A DNA stretch of 64,000 nucleotides from Litoditis marina (GCA_964036275.1 OZ038433.1:51663902-51727901); one strand, 5' to 3'; numbered from the stretch's first letter, positions 1-14,660 are shown. Numbers and translations are program-made. Notes: generated by a model not told the origin, from the sequence alone.

Positions 1-3000
1 GAGTAACCGATAATTTGTCACCATGAGACCCTAATGATTTAGACAAAATCCGATCAATTGCCAGCCCACGTTCATTCCACGTAGGTCAGGTTCTCATCAA
101 CCCCTCCTCACAATTACAGCCAATTTAATTCGGGTCGAGCAAATATATTATCAATTGAAGTCTGAGTTTGCCTGAGATTTCGGTATTGGAGTAACCGAAT
201 ATTTGTCACCATGAGACCCTAATAATTTAGACAGAATCCGATCAATTGCCAGCCCACGTTCATTCCACGTAGGTCAGGTCCTCATCAACCCCTCCTCACA
301 ATTACAGCCAATTTAATTCGGGTCGAGCAAATATATTATCAATTAAAGTCTGAGTTTGCCTGAGATTTTGGTATTGGAGTAACCGAATATTTGTCACCAT
401 GAGACCCTAATAATTTAGACAAAATCCGATCAATTGCCAGCCCACGTTCATTCCACGTAGGTCAGGTCCTCATCAACCCCTCCTCACAATTACAGCCAAT
501 TTAATTGGGGTCGAGCAAATATATTATCAATTAAAGTCTGAGTTTGCCTGAGATTTCGGTATTGGAGTAACCGAATATTTGTCACCATGAGACCCTAATA
601 ATTTAGACCAAATCCGATCAATTGCCAGCCCACGTTCATTCCACGTAGGTCAGGTCCTCATCAACCCCTCCTCAGAATTACAGCCAATTTAATTCGGGTC
701 GAGCAAATATATTATCAATTAAAGTCTGAGTTTGCCTGGGATTTCGGTATTGGAGTAACCAAATATTTGTCACCATGAGACCCTAATAATTTAGACAAAA
801 TCCGATCAATTGCCAGCCCACGTTCATTTCACGTAGGTCAGGTCCTCATCAACCCCTCCTCACAATTACAGCCAATTTAATTCGGGTCGAGCAAATATAT
901 TATCAATTAAAGTCTGAGTTTGCCTGGGATTTCGGTATTGGAGTAACCAAATATTTGTCACCATGAGACCCTAATAATTTAGACCAAATCCGATCAATTG
1001 CCAGCCCACGTTCATTCCACGTAGGTCAGGTCCTCATCAACCCCTCCTCAGAATTACAGCCAATTTAATTCGGGTCGAGCAAATATATTATCAATTAAAG
1101 TCTGAGTTTGCCTGAGATTTCGGTATTGGAGTAACCGATAATTTGTCACCATGAGACCCTAATGATTTAGACAAAATCCGATCAATTGCCAGCCCACGTT
1201 CATTTCACGTAGGTCAGGTCCTCATCAACCCCTCCTCACAATTACAGCCAATTTAATTCGGGTCGAGCAAATATATTATCAATTAAAGTCTGAGTTCGCC
1301 TGAGATTTCGGTATTGGAGTAACCGAATATTTGTCACCATGAGACCCTAATAATTTAGACAGAATCCGATCAATTGCCAGCCCACGTTTAATCCACGTAG
1401 GTCAGGTCCTCATCAACCCCTCCTCACAATTACAGCCAATTTAAGTTGGGTCGAGCAAATATATTATCAATTGAAGTCTGAGTTCGCCTGAGATTTCGGT
1501 ATTGGAGTAACCGAATATTTGTCACCATGAGACCCTAATAATTTAGACAAAATCCGATCAATTGCCAGCCCACGTTCATTCCACGTAGGTCAGGTCCTCA
1601 TCAACCCCTCCTCACAATTACAGCCAATTTAATTCGGGTCGAGCAAATATATTATCAATTAAAGTCTGAGTTCGCCTGAGATTTCGGTATTGGAGTAACC
1701 GAATATTTGTCACCATGAGACCCTAATAATTTAGATAGAATCCGATCAATTGCCAGCCCACGTTTATTCCACGTAGGTCAGGTCCTCATCAACCCCTCCT
1801 CACAATTACAGCCAATTTAAATCGGGTCGAGCAAATATATTATCAATTAAAGTCTGAGTTTGCCTGAGATTTCGGTATTGGAGTAAGCGAATGAATACCG
1901 ACATTTTGTCACCATGAACCCCCCTAATAATTTAGACAAAATCCGATCAATTGCCAGCCCACGTTCATTCCACGTAGGTCAGGTCCTCATCAACCCCTCC
2001 TCACAATTACAGCCAATTTAATTCGGGTCGAGCAAATATATTATCAATTAAAGTCTGAGTTTGCCTGAGATTCCGGTATTGGAGTAACCGAATATTTGTC
2101 ACCATGAGACCCTAATAATTTAGACAGAATCCGATCAATTGCCAGCCCACGTTTATTCCACGTAGGTCAGGTTCTCATCAACCCCTCCTCACAATTACAG
2201 CCAATTTAATTCGGGTCGAGCAAATATATTATCAATTAAAGTCTGAGTTTGCCTGAGATTTCGGTATTGGAGTAACCGATAATTTGTCACCATGAGACCC
2301 TAATGATTTAGACAAAATCCGATCAATTGCCAGCCCACGTTCATTCCACGTAGGTCAGGTCCTCATCAACCCCTCCTCACAATTACAGCCAATTTAAGTT
2401 GGGTCGAGCAAATATATTATCAATTGAAGTCTGAGTTCGCCTAAGATTTCGGTATTGGAGTAACCGAATATTTGTCACCATGAGACCCTAATAATTTAGA
2501 CAAAATCCGATCAATTGCCAGCCCGCGTTCATTCCACGTAGGTCAGGTCCTCATCAACCCCTCCTCACAATTACAGCCAATTTAATTCGGGTCGAGCAAA
2601 TATATTATCAATTAAAGTCTGAGTTCGCCTGAGATTTCGGTATTGGAGTAACCGAATATTTGTCACCATGAGACCCTAATAATTTAGACAGAATCCGATC
2701 AATTGCCAGCCCACGTTTATTCCACGTAGGTCAGGTTCTCATCAACCCCTCCTCACAATTACAGCCAATTTAATTCGGGTCGAGCAAATATATTATCAAT
2801 TAAAGTCTGAGTTTGCCTGAGATTTCGGTATTGGAGTAACCGATAATTTGTCACCATGAGACCCTAATGATTTAGACAAAATCCGATCAATTGCCAGCCC
2901 ACGTTCATTCCACGTAGGTCAGGTCCTCATCAACCCCTCCTCACAATTACAGCCAATTTAAGTTGGGTCGAGCAAATATATTATCAATTGAAGTCTGAGT

Positions 3001-6000
3001 TCGCCTGAGATTTCGGTATTGGAGTAACCGAATATTTGTCACCATGAGACCCTAATAATTTAGACAAAATCCGATCAATTGCCAGCCCACGTTCATTCCA
3101 CGTAGGTCAGGTCCTCATCAACCCCTCCTCACAATTACAGCCAATTTAATTCGGGTCGAGCAAATATATTATCAATTAAAGTCTGAGTTCGCCTGAGATT
3201 TCGGTATTGGAGTAACCGAATATTTGTCACCATGAGACCCTAATAATTTAGACAGAATCCGATCAATTGCCAGCCCACGTTTATTCCACGTAGGTCAGGT
3301 CCTCATCAACCCCTCCTCACAATTACAGCCAATTTAAATCGGGTCGAGCAAATATATTATCAATTAAAGTCTGAGTTTGCCTGAGATTTCGGTATTGGAG
3401 TAAGCGAATGAATACCGACATTTTGTCACCATGAACCCCCCTAATAATTTAGACAAAATCCGATCAATTGCCAGCCCACGTTCATTCCACGTAGGTCAGG
3501 TCCTCATCAACCCCTCCTCACAATTACAGCCAATTTAATTCGGGTCGAGCAAATATATTATCAATTAAAGTCTGAGTTTGCCTGAGATTCTGGTATTGGA
3601 GTAACCGAATATTTGTCACCATGAGACCCTAATAATTTAGACAGAATCCGATCAATTGCCAGCCCACGTTTATTCCACGTAGGTCAGGTCCTCATCAACC
3701 CCTCCTCACAATTACAGCCAATTTAATTCGGGTCGAGCAAATATATTATCAATTAAAGTCTGAGTTTGCCTGAGATTTCGGTATTGGAGTAACCGATAAT
3801 TTGTCACCATGAGACCCTAATGATTTAGACAAAATCCGATCAATTGCCAGCCCACGTTCATTTCACGTAGGTCAGGTCCTCATCAACCCCTCCTCACAAT
3901 TACAGCCAATTTAATTCGGGTCGAGCAAATATATTATCAATTAAAGTCTGAGTTCGCCTGAGATTTCGGTATTGGAGTAACCGAATATTTGTCACCATGA
4001 GACCCTAATAATTTAGACAGAATCCGATAAATTGCCAGCCCACGTTTAATTCACGTAGGTCAGGTCCTCATCAACCCCTCCTCACAATTACAGCCAATTT
4101 AAATCGGGTCGAGCAAATATATTATCAATTAAAGTCTGAGTTTGCCTGAGTATTGGAGTAAGCGAATGAATACCGAAATTTTGTCACCATGAACCCCCCT
4201 AATAATTAAGACAAAATCCGATCAATTGCCAGCCCACGTTCATTCCACGTAGGTCAGGTCCTCATCAACCCCTCCTCACAATTACAGCCAATTTAATTAG
4301 GGTCGAGCAAATATATTATCAATTAAAGTCTGAGTTTGCCTGAGATTCTGGTATTGGAGTAACCGAATATTTGTCACCATGAGACCCTAATAATTTAGAC
4401 AGAATCCGATCAATTGCCAGCCCACGTTTATTCCACGTAGGTCAGGTCCTCATCAACCCCTCCTCACAATTACAGCCAATTTAATTCGGGTCGAGCAAAT
4501 ATATTATCAATTAAAGTCTGAGTTTGCCTGAGATTTCGGTATTGGAGTAACCGATAATTTGTCACCATGAGACCCTAATGATTTAGACAAAATCCGATCA
4601 ATTGCCAGCCCACGTTCATTTCACGTAGGTCAGGTCCTCATCAACCCCTCCTCACAATTACAGCCAATTTAATTCGGGTCGAGCAAATATATTATCAATT
4701 AAAGTCTGAGTTCGCCTGAGTATTGGAGTAAGCGAATGAATACCGAAATTTTGTCACCATGAACCCCCCTAATAATTAAGACAAAATCCGATCAATTGCC
4801 AGCCCACGTTCATTCCACGTAGGTCAGGTCCTCATCAACCCCTCCTCACAATTACAGCCAATTTAATTCGGGTCGAGCAAATATATTATCAATTGAAGTC
4901 TGAGTTTGCCTGAGATTCCGGTATTGGAGTAACCGAATATTTGTCACCATGAGACCCTAATAATTTAGACAGAATCCGATCAATTGCCAGCCCACGTTTA
5001 TTCCACGTAAGTCAGGTTCTCATCAACCCCTCCTCACAATTACAGCCAATTTAATTCGGGTCGAGCAAATATATTATCAATTAAAGTCTGAGTTTGCCTG
5101 AGATTTCGATATTGGAGTAACCGATAATTTGTCACCATGAGACCCTAATGATTTAGACAAAATCCGATCAATTGCCAGCCCACGTTCATTCCACGTAGGT
5201 CAAGTCCTCATCAACCCCTACTCACAATTACAGCCAATTTAATTTGGGTCGAGCAAATATATTATCAATTAAAGTCTGAGTTTGCCTGAGATTTCGGTAT
5301 TGGAGTAACCGAATATTTGTCACCATGAGACCCTAATGATTTAGACAAAATCCGATCAATTGCCAGCCCACGTTTATTCCACGTAGGTCAGGTCCTCATC
5401 AACCCCTCCTCACAATTACAGCCAATTTAAATCGGGTCGAGCAAATATATTATCAATTAAAGTCTGAGTTTGCCTGAGATTTCGGTATTGGAGTAACCGA
5501 ATATTTGTCACCATGAGACCCTAATAATTTAGACAGAATCCGATCAATTGCCAGCCCACGTTTATTCCACGTAGGTCAGGTTCTCATCAACCCCTCCTCA
5601 CAATTACAGCCAATTTAATTCGGGTCGAGCAAATATATTATCAATTAAAGTCTGAGTTTGCCTGAGATTTCGGTATTGGAGTAACCGATAATTTGTCACC
5701 ATGAGACCCTAATGATTTAGACAAAATCCGATCAATTGCCAGCCCACGTTCATTCCACGTAGGTCAGGTCCTCATCAACCCCTCCTCACAATTACAGCCA
5801 ATTTAAGTTGGGTCGAGCAAATATATTATCAATTGAAGTCTGAGTTCGCCTGAGATTTCGGTATTGGAGTAACCGAATATTTGTCACCATGAGACCCTAA
5901 TAATTTAGACAAAATCCGATCAATTGCCAGCCCACGTTCATTCCACGTAGGTCAGGTCCTCATCAACCCCTCCTCACAATTACAGCCAATTTAATTCGGG

Positions 6001-9000
6001 TCGAGCAAATATATTATCAATTAAAGTCTGAGTTCGCCTGAGATTTCGGTATTGGAGTAACCGAATATTTGTCACCATGAGACCCTAATAATTTAGACAG
6101 AATCCGATCAATTGCCAGCCCACGTTTATTCCACGTAGGTCAGGTCCTCATCAACCCCTCCTCACAATTACAGCCAATTTAAATCGGGTCGAGCAAATAT
6201 ATTATCAATTAAAGTCTGAGTTTGCCTGAGATTTCGGTATTGGAGTAAGCGAATGAATACCGACATTTTGTCACCATGAACCCCCCTAATAATTTAGACA
6301 AAATCCGATCAATTGCCAGCCCACGTTCATTCCACGTAGGTCAGGTCCTCATCAACCCCTCCTCACAATTACAGCCAATTTAATTCGGGTCGAGCAAATA
6401 TATTATCAATTAAAGTCTGAGTTTGCCTGAGATTCTGGTATTGGAGTAACCGAATATTTGTCACCATGAGACCCTAATAATTTAGACAGAATCCGATCAA
6501 TTGCCAGCCCACGTTTATTCCACGTAGGTCAGGTCCTCATCAACCCCTCCTCACAATTACAGCCAATTTAATTCGGGTCGAGCAAATATATTATCAATTA
6601 AAGTCTGAGTTTGCCTGAGATTTCGGTATTGGAGTAACCGATAATTTGTCACCATGAGACCCTAATGATTTAGACAAAATCCGATCAATTGCCAGCCCAC
6701 GTTCATTTCACGTAGGTCAGGTCCTCATCAACCCCTCCTCACAATTACAGCCAATTTAATTCGGGTCGAGCAAATATATTATCAATTAAAGTCTGAGTTC
6801 GCCTGAGATTTCGGTATTGGAGTAACCGAATATTTGTCACCATGAGACCCTAATAATTTAGACAGAATCCGATAAATTGCCAGCCCACGTTTAATTCACG
6901 TAGGTCAGGTCCTCATCAACCCCTCCTCACAATTACAGCCAATTTAAATCGGGTCGAGCAAATATATTATCAATTAAAGTCTGAGTTTGCCTGAGTATTG
7001 GAGTAAGCGAATGAATACCGAAATTTTGTCACCATGAACCCCCCTAATAATTAAGACAAAATCCGATCAATTGCCAGCCCACGTTCATTCCACGTAGGTC
7101 AGGTCCTCATCAACCCCTCCTCACAATTACAGCCAATTTAATTAGGGTCGAGCAAATATATTATCAATTAAAGTCTGAGTTTGCCTGAGATTCTGGTATT
7201 GGAGTAACCGAATATTTGTCACCATGAGACCCTAATAATTTAGACAGAATCCGATCAATTGCCAGCCCACGTTTATTCCACGTAGGTCAGGTCCTCATCA
7301 ACCCCTCCTCACAATTACAGCCAATTTAATTCGGGTCGAGCAAATATATTATCAATTAAAGTCTGAGTTTGCCTGAGATTTCGGTATTGGAGTAACCGAT
7401 AATTTGTCACCATGAGACCCTAATGATTTAGACAAAATCCGATCAATTGCCAGCCCACGTTCATTTCACGTAGGTCAGGTCCTCATCAACCCCTCCTCAC
7501 AATTACAGCCAATTTAATTCGGGTCGAGCAAATATATTATCAATTAAAGTCTGAGTTCGCCTGAGTATTGGAGTAAGCGAATGAATACCGAAATTTTGTC
7601 ACCATGAACCCCCCTAATAATTAAGACAAAATCCGATCAATTGCCAGCCCACGTTCATTCCACGTAGGTCAGGTCCTCATCAACCCCTCCTCACAATTAC
7701 AGCCAATTTAATTCGGGTCGAGCAAATATATTATCAATTGAAGTCTGAGTTTGCCTGAGATTCCGGTATTGGAGTAACCGAATATTTGTCACCATGAGAC
7801 CCTAATAATTTAGACAGAATCCGATCAATTGCCAGCCCACGTTTATTCCACGTAAGTCAGGTTCTCATCAACCCCTCCTCACAATTACAGCCAATTTAAT
7901 TCGGGTCGAGCAAATATATTATCAATTAAAGTCTGAGTTTGCCTGAGATTTCGATATTGGAGTAACCGATAATTTGTCACCATGAGACCCTAATGATTTA
8001 GACAAAATCCGATCAATTGCCAGCCCACGTTCATTCCACGTAGGTCAAGTCCTCATCAACCCCTACTCACAATTACAGCCAATTTAATTTGGGTCGAGCA
8101 AATATATTATCAATTAAAGTCTGAGTTTGCCTGAGATTTCGGTATTGGAGTAACCGAATATTTGTCACCATGAGACCCTAATGATTTAGACAAAATCCGA
8201 TCAATTGCCAGCCCACGTTTATTCCACGTAGGTCAGGTCCTCATCAACCCCTCCTCACAATTACAGCCAATTTAAATCGGGTCGAGCAAATATATTATCA
8301 ATTAAAGTCTGAGTTTGCCTGAGATTTCGGTATTGGAGTAACCGAATATTTGTCACCATGAGACCCTAATAATTTAGACAGAATCCGATCAATTGCCAGC
8401 CCACGTTTATTCCACGTAGGTCAGGTCCTCATCAACCCCTCCTCACAATTACAGCCAATTTAATTTGGGTCGAGCAAATATATTATCAATTAAAGTCTGA
8501 GTTTGCCTGAGATTTCGGTATTGGAGTAACCGAATATTTGTCACCATGAGACCCTAATAATTTAGACAAAATCCGATCAATTGCCAGCCCACGTTCATTC
8601 CACGTAGGTCAGGTCCTCATCAACCCCTACTCACAATTACAGCCAATTTAATTTGGGTCGAGCAAATATATTATCAATTAAAGTCTGAGTTTGCGTGAGA
8701 TTTTGGTATTGGAGTAACCGAATATTTGTCACCATGAGACCCTAATAATTTAGACAAAATCCGATCAATTGCCAGCCCACGTTCATTCCACGTAGGTCAA
8801 GTCCTCATCAACCCCTACTCACAATTACAGCCAATTTAATTTGGGTCGAGCAAATATATTATCAATTAAAGTCTGAGTTTGCCTGAGATTTCGGTATTGG
8901 AGTAACCGAATATTTGTCACCATGAGACCCTAATGATTTAGACAAAATCCGATCAATTGCCAGCCCACGTTCATTCCACGTAGGTCAGGTCCTCATCAAC

Positions 9001-12000
9001 CCCTCCTCACAATTACAGCCAATTTAATTTGGGTCGAGCAAATATATTATCAATTGAAGTCTGAGTTTGCCTGAGATTTCAGTATTGAAGTAACCGAATA
9101 TTTGTCACCATGAGACCCTAAAAATTTAGACAAAATCCGATCAATTGCCAGCCCACGTTTATTCCACGTAGGTCAGGTCCTCATCAACCCCTACTCACAA
9201 TTACAGCCAATTTAATTTGGGTCGAGCAAATATATTATCAATTAAAGTCTGAGTTTGCCTGAGATTTCGGTATTGGAGTAACCGAATATTTGTCACCATG
9301 AGACCCTAATAATTTAGACAAAATCCGATCAATTGCCAGCCCACGTTCATTCCACGTAGGTCAGGTCCTCATCAACCCCTCCTCACAATTACAGCCAATT
9401 TAATTCGGGTCGAGCAAATATATTATCAATTGAAGTCTGAGTTTGCCTGAGATTCCGGTATTGGAGTAACCGAATATTTGTCACCATGAGACCCTAATAA
9501 TTTAGACAGAATCCGATCAATTGCCAGCCCACGTTTATTCCACGTAAGTCAGGTTCTCATCAACCCCTCCTCACAATTACAGCCAATTTAATTCGGGTCG
9601 AGCAAATATATTATCAATTAAAGTCTGAGTTTGCCTGAGATTTCGATATTGGAGTAACCGATAATTTGTCACCATGAGACCCTAATGATTTAGACAAAAT
9701 CCGATCAATTGCCAGCCCACGTTCATTCCACGTAGGTCAAGTCCTCATCAACCCCTACTCACAATTACAGCCAATTTAATTTGGGTCGAGCAAATATATT
9801 ATCAATTAAAGTCTGAGTTTGCCTGAGATTTCGGTATTGGAGTAACCGAATATTTGTCACCATGAGACCCTAATGATTTAGACAAAATCCGATCAATTGC
9901 CAGCCCACGTTTATTCCACGTAGGTCAGGTCCTCATCAACCCCTCCTCACAATTACAGCCAATTTAAATCGGGTCGAGCAAATATATTATCAATTAAAGT
10001 CTGAGTTTGCCTGAGATTTCGGTATTGGAGTAACCGAATATTTGTCACCATGAGACCCTAATAATTTAGACAGAATCCGATCAATTGCCAGCCCACGTTT
10101 ATTCCACGTAGGTCAGGTCCTCATCAACCCCTCCTCACAATTACAGCCAATTTAATTTGGGTCGAGCAAATATATTATCAATTAAAGTCTGAGTTTGCCT
10201 GAGATTTCGGTATTGGAGTAACCGAATATTTGTCACCATGAGACCCTAATAATTTAGACAAAATCCGATCAATTGCCAGCCCACGTTCATTCCACGTAGG
10301 TCAGGTCCTCATCAACCCCTACTCACAATTACAGCCAATTTAATTTGGGTCGAGCAAATATATTATCAATTAAAGTCTGAGTTTGCGTGAGATTTTGGTA
10401 TTGGAGTAACCGAATATTTGTCACCATGAGACCCTAATAATTTAGACAAAATCCGATCAATTGCCAGCCCACGTTCATTCCACGTAGGTCAAGTCCTCAT
10501 CAACCCCTACTCACAATTACAGCCAATTTAATTTGGGTCGAGCAAATATATTATCAATTAAAGTCTGAGTTTGCCTGAGATTTCGGTATTGGAGTAACCG
10601 AATATTTGTCACCATGAGACCCTAATGATTTAGACAAAATCCGATCAATTGCCAGCCCACGTTCATTCCACGTAGGTCAGGTCCTCATCAACCCCTCCTC
10701 ACAATTACAGCCAATTTAATTTGGGTCGAGCAAATATATTATCAATTGAAGTCTGAGTTTGCCTGAGATTTCAGTATTGAAGTAACCGAATATTTGTCAC
10801 CATGAGACCCTAAAAATTTAGACAAAATCCGATCAATTGCCAGCCCACGTTTATTCCACGTAGGTCAGGTCCTCATCAACCCCTACTCACAATTACAGCC
10901 AATTTAATTTGGGTCGAGCAAATATATTATCAATTAAAGTCTGAGTTTGCCTGAGATTTCGGTATTGGAGTAACCGAATATTTGTCACCATGAGACCCTA
11001 ATAATTTAGACAAAATCCGATCAATTGCCAGCCCACGTTCATTCCACGTAGGTCAGGTCCTCATCAACCCCTCCTCACAATTACAGCCAATTCAATTTGG
11101 GTTGAGCAAATATATTATCAATTGAAGTCTGAGTTTGCCTGAGATTTCAGTATTGGAGTAACCGAATATTTGTCACCATGAGACCCTAATAATTTAGACA
11201 AAATCCGATTAATTGCCAGCCCACGTTTATTCCACGTAGGTCAGGTCCTCATCAACCCCTCCTCACAATTACAGCCAATTTAATTCGGGTCGAGCAAATA
11301 TATTATCAATTGAAGTCTGAGTTTGCCTGAGATTTCAGTATTGGAGTAACCGAATATTTGTCACCATGAGACCCTAATAATTTAGACAAAATCCGATCAA
11401 TTGCCAGCCCACGTTTATTACACGTAGGTCAGGTCCTCATCAACCCCTCCTCACAATTACAGCCAATTTAATTCGGGTCGAGCAAATATATTATCAATTG
11501 AAGTCTGAGTTTGCCTGAGATTTCAGTATTGGAGTAACCGAATATTTGTCACCATGAGACCCTAATAATTTAGACAAAATCCGATCAATTGCCAGCCCTC
11601 GTTCATTCCACGTAGGTCAGATCCTCATCAACCCCTCCTCACAATTACAGCCAATTTAAGTTGGGTCGAGCAAATATATTATCAATTGAAGTCTGAGTTT
11701 GCCTGAGATTTCAGTATTGGAGTAACCGAATATTTGTCACCATGAGACCCTAATAATTTCGACAAAATCCGATCAATTGCCAGCCCACGTTCATTCCACG
11801 TAGGTCAGGTCCTCATCAACCCCACCTCACAATTACAGCCAATTTAATTCGGGTCGAGCAAATATATTATCAATTAAAGTCTGAGTTTGCCTGAGATTTC
11901 GGTATTGGAGTAACCGAATATTTGTCACCATGAGACCCTAATCATTTAGACAAAATCCGATCAATTGCCAGCCCACGTTCATTCCACGTAGGTCAGGTCC

Positions 12001-12015
12001 TCATCAACCCCTCCT
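1..12015. repeat. 188-bp satellite array, about 64 monomers
   Basis: Head-to-tail monomers begin at 1, 189, 377 and 565 and so on, marked by GAGTAACCGA and CAATTGCCAGCCCACGTT, with a few percent divergence. A distinct monomer class carries an insertion next to GAGTAAGCGAATGAATACCG (near 1880, 3400, 4150, 4725, 6245, 6997 and 7572). Two higher-order duplications are visible. About 2640-5570 recurs 2845 bp later, and about 7740-9430 recurs 1692 bp later, which is nine monomers. Stops occur in every frame and no gene is present. Pericentromeric, subtelomeric or dispersed origin cannot be decided from the window. Confidence 0.97.
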
Positions 12016-12070
12016 ACGTGGAATAAACGTGGGCTGGCAATTGATCGGATTTTGTCTAAATTATTAGGGT
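12016..12070 (-). repeat. Inverted satellite fragment capping the array
   Basis: These 55 bp are the reverse complement of satellite positions 11935-11989, with two mismatches and a 26-nt spacer between the arms. The array therefore ends in a foldback, not a simple truncation. This looks like a rearrangement breakpoint or a template-switch product. Confidence 0.9.
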
Positions 12071-12078
12071 TTCCCTTT

Positions 12079-13098
12079 GTTTATACAAATTCATCAAAAA
12101 TTGGTATTAAGTAACTTTCAATTGAAGACTGCTTGGTTGATGAAGATGTAGACTGGTTTGGGAACGAGTTAACAGGCCCGTCCATTCCGGTTTACAAGTT
12201 CTTTATGGGTCAGTCCTTCCCTGAAAACCGGTTTGGTCCGACGAGTATAGACCAATTCAAAGGGCTTAGATGCACGAACTTCCAATGAATGTACACTTGT
12301 ACGAGGAATATCGATAAAAGTAGAATCCAATTATAAGATAAACAACAAAACCATGAAAAATCCACTTATACTAGGGTTTTCCCTCAAAGTTTACGAGTTG
12401 AGTTGAACTCATACTGAAAATTCATTCAGTTCAAGACCATAGATTCATACTATTTCATTTCATTTCATTTCATGTATTGTTGCTTCCTTAGTATACAAAT
12501 TCATCAAAATTTAAGTTGGTATTAAGTAACTTTCAATTGAAGACTGCTTGGTTGATGAAGATGTAGACTGGTTTGGGAACGAGTTAACAGGCCCGTCCAT
12601 TCCGGTTTACAGGTTCTTTTCCGGATCAGTCCTTCCTTGAAAACCGGTTTGGTCCGACGAATATAGACCAATAGAAAGGGCTTAGATGCACGAACTTCCA
12701 ATGAATGTGCACCTGTACGAGGAATTTCGATAAAAGTAGAATCCAATTATAAGATAAACAACAAAACCATGAAAAATCCACCTATACTAGGGTTTTCCCT
12801 CAAAGTTTACGAGTTGAGTTGAACTCATACTGAAAATCCATTCAGTTCAAGACCATAGATTCATACTATTTCATTTCATTTCATGTATTGCTGTTTCCTT
12901 AGTATACAACTTCATCAAAATTTAAGTTGGTATTAAGTAACTTTCAATTGAAGACTGCTTGGTTGATGAATATGTAGACTGGTTTGGAAACGAGTTAACA
13001 GGGCCGTACATTCCGGTTTACAGGTTCTTTTCCGGATCAGTCCTTCCTTGAAAACCGGTTTGGTCAGACGAGTTTAGGCCAATACAAAGGGCTTAGAA
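12079..13098. repeat. 410-bp tandem repeat, about 2.5 copies
   Basis: Matching segments begin near 12083, 12493 and 12903, exactly 410 bp apart. Each carries TTCAATTGAAGACTGCTTGG and a region with several CCGGTTT motifs. Short TTTCA runs lie between copies. Open frames here are short and repeated, so no gene is called. The third copy fades at about 13098. Confidence 0.9.
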
Positions 13099-13615
13099 CG
13101 TGTACTGTTGACGAAACTCGAACTTTTGAAGAAACTTGTCCACAATTGATTTTGTTCAGACTCGTGCCCTAAAGGGGTCTGCAATCGAGTTTGATTACAA
13201 AATATGCCATTGACGACGGAATAAACCCCGAAAACAGTTACACATACGAAAAAGTGCGAAAAAAGTACATACACGAGTTAGAGCCCATACGGAATCAATC
13301 ATAACAATTATTGAAGAATTATTGTGGATATTATGGAATATTATGCATTGAATTGAATACTGGAGTTTGTAGTTTAGCTGAATAGTCGTGTCCGCAACAG
13401 CTTCGCTTACTGACATAGTTGTCCAATTCCTAAGCATATTTGAACAGAGACGCCAATTTGTGATCTACCGCAAACTAGTTAGCAAAATATTTTTTATATT
13501 TTCGTGGTGTGATCACAATGAAATGTTAACTTTCTTTGATTTCTCATTTTTGTCGCAGTCTTCCTAGAAGTTATGCGTTTTTGAGTAAGTATAGAACATT
13601 GGGTTCGGGTGGCTT
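13099..13615. other. Stretch without a recognised gene
   Basis: AT-rich, non-repetitive sequence. Short open frames exist on the minus strand but have no protein-like composition or splice context. I see no function. Confidence 0.5.
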
Positions 13616-13825
13616 GGTAACCCTTTTTTCAGGTTACCTAACTAGTAACCGGTAGGTAACCTGAAAGTAAAATCCGGTTACCGTACATACTTACGGTAAA
13701 AAACACACTTTATGGTAGAGAAACAGGTAACCGGTTTTTAATTTCTGTTACCAACTGGTTACCTGCTAATGTAATCTGAAAAAAAAGTTACCAAAAACCG
13801 CTTAGGTTACCAAAACCGGTTACTT
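13616..13825. repeat. Cluster of GGTAACC/GGTTACC motifs
   Basis: About eleven copies of GGTAACC, its reverse complement GGTTACC, or one-base variants lie within 210 bp in both orientations. Spacing is irregular, so this is not a simple tandem repeat. It could be a degenerated palindromic repeat or a clustered binding site. Nothing in the sequence decides between these. Confidence 0.6.
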
Positions 13826-14387
13826 ATATGATTCCCCTTCTTCGATAACGCTTCGGTTTTCCGTTCTGATTGGTTTTATTATGATTTTCATAATTATGGT
13901 GATTCAATGAAGGTTTCAACCGTTTCGTTACAACCGTTTCGTTGTTATTTGAAGTGAGAGTATTTTGGTATAATTTCGAGGAAACAAAGTTTGGGTGAAA
14001 TAAGCGGAATAATGCATTTGTGCTTCCGATTCATCATGTGGGCAGAACGTTTTCCAGCTATCATTTATTATTGAACCTGTTTTTCAAAATTGCGTTATTA
14101 TTTTGCAGACTATTTTATCATTGTTCTATTAAATTCTTGTTTATTCATGAAAGTTTACAAGAAAGCACGCCCCATTATGCTACCGTATCAGTTTTTGGTC
14201 ACATGGCACTTTGCCAGATCAGAAATTTCGATAACGATAGTTTCGATAGTGTTTTTGTTGTTTCGTTTATTTTATATTCAAGTTTTCAACACATATTCAA
14301 TTTTTCATTGTTCACTCTCCTTGTTGAACTGCATGCATGAGAACACATCTTGTCCGTGAATGAATAACCGACAGGTGAACGTTACTT
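13826..14387. other. Stretch without a recognised gene
   Basis: AT-rich sequence. Plus-strand open frames between about 14020 and 14359 are Phe/Leu/Ile/His-rich, as expected for translated AT-rich noncoding DNA, and have no splice support. I see no feature. Confidence 0.4.
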
Positions 14388-14660
14388 GCCTAAAATAGGC
14401 GAAATCCAGGGAAAAATAGGAAAATCGGAATTGCTGGACTAGAGCCAAATTAGGCTTGTCGACACCTATTTCAGCCTTTTCGACACCTATTTCAGGCTTG
14501 TCGACACCTACTTTAGGCTTGCAGCCCCTATTTCAAGGTGGATTTAACCTTTTTTAAATAAATGATGACAAGCCTAAAATAGATGTTCACAAGCCTAATT
14601 TGGTTCTAATCCAGTTATTCTGATTTTCCTATATTTCCCTGGATTTAGCCCATTTTAGGC
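14388..14660. mobile_element. MITE-like foldback element
   Basis: The two ends are imperfect inverted repeats of roughly 90 bp. GCCTAAAATAGGCGAAATCC on the left mirrors the right end, and both arms contain CCAAATTAGGCTTGT. The centre holds repeats of CGACACCTATTTCAGGC. There is no coding capacity. Size and structure fit a non-autonomous miniature inverted-repeat element; the superfamily is unknown and no clear target duplication was found. It lies just upstream of the exon at 14715. Confidence 0.75.

Noticed and set aside
12522..13437. Short minus-strand ORFs in the 410-bp repeats and just beyond
   Set aside because: They have no splice support and are low-quality translations of noncoding repeats.
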